A stretch of 64,000 nucleotides of DNA from Streptomyces flaveolus. GTDB taxonomy: Bacteria > Actinomycetota > Actinomycetes > Streptomycetales > Streptomycetaceae. Of the stretch, positions 63,970-64,000 are shown in pieces. Both the position numbers and the translations under genes were made by a program. The notes beneath the pieces are model-generated. The model searched no databases. It was not told the origin of the DNA and saw only the letters and a program-made list of their open reading frames with translations. Each line of letters begins with the position of its first letter. Positions within the stretch are counted from its first letter, which is position 1. The stretch covers positions 1 through 64,000 of the forward strand of contig NZ_JNWV01000027.1 of the NCBI RefSeq assembly GCF_000716535.1, read 5' to 3'.

Positions 63970-64000
63970 TTGCCTTGGAGTGTGCTCCAACTCCTACGGT
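63970..64000 (+). promoter_or_regulatory. MerR-type promoter/operator
   Basis: TTGCCT (63970-63975) and TACGGT (63995-64000) are spaced by 19 nt, and a dyad TTGGAG-TGTG-CTCCAA (63975-63990) lies between them. An over-long spacer containing a dyad is the hallmark of MerR-activated promoters. The controlled gene would lie to the right of the window. Confidence 0.5.

Overview
This window is chromosomal DNA of a Streptomyces-type actinomycete. It has very high GC with strong third-position bias, GTG and TTG starts, a sporulation gene (ssgB), Tat and lipoprotein signals, CGNR zinc-finger regulators and actinobacterial arginine and cobalamin operons. From memory, the order ssgB, cobA, cobT, cobL, metQ/metI/metN, sigma factor, glpQ, acyltransferase, TetR/MFS, argH, argCJBDR resembles the S. 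coelicolor SCO154x-SCO158x core. That comparison is recalled, not computed.

Region by region. 0-2.3 kb: a degenerate tandem-repeat array, an epoxide-hydrolase-like gene and tRNA-Val(CAC). 2.4-9.8 kb: a PGPGW membrane protein, ssgB, a CGNR regulator, a DsbA-like protein, a double GNAT, aminodeoxychorismate synthase and lyase genes (overlapping by 4 nt), then a five-tRNA cluster (Gly, Cys, three Val-GAC) ending in a perfect 13-bp hairpin. 9.5-14.3 kb: a zinc-ribbon protein, an APH-fold kinase, a transmembrane Ser/Thr kinase and a TrmH-type RNA methyltransferase. 14.4-21.7 kb: cobalamin and siroheme genes, including a 1,443-aa BluB-CobT fusion with a long hexapeptide-repeat N-terminal region. 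22.5-26.4 kb: a methionine ABC importer with two tandem binding proteins, preceded by a very short Cys/Met-rich ORF that looks like an attenuator leader peptide. 26.7-35.8 kb: small membrane proteins, GNAT, sigma factor, glpQ with an upstream PHO-box-like array, acyltransferase, multicopper oxidase, TetR/MFS and an aldo/keto reductase. 36-38.8 kb: argH and argG with an ARG-box region. 38.9-41.2 kb: a secreted two-repeat protein, a PPOX protein and an L,D-transpeptidase-like protein.

41.2-52.8 kb is the most accessory-looking part. A two-component system, whose sensor has a His/Asp-rich extracytoplasmic loop, is divergent from ferric-reductase-like flavocytochrome 1, an FMN-binding (flavinylation-motif) protein, ferric-reductase-like protein 2, a damaged second FMN-binding gene and ApbE flavin transferase. 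A 60-aa His-rich protein, an ABC exporter, a divergent protein kinase and a convergent ECF sigma/anti-sigma pair follow. Together the first genes look like an extracytoplasmic flavin-based electron-transfer system: reductases pass electrons outward through haem, ApbE attaches FMN to the small anchored acceptor, and the two-component system probably controls the locus.

52.8-57.8 kb is the argCJBDR operon with ArgR encoded last and an ARG box overlapping the stop codon of the gene upstream. 57.9-61.8 kb is a gtrA / GT2 / YfhO membrane-glycosylation cluster. 62.0-64.0 kb holds a second CGNR gene divergent from a SufS-like cysteine desulfurase across a 13-bp inverted repeat, and the window ends in a MerR-type promoter motif.
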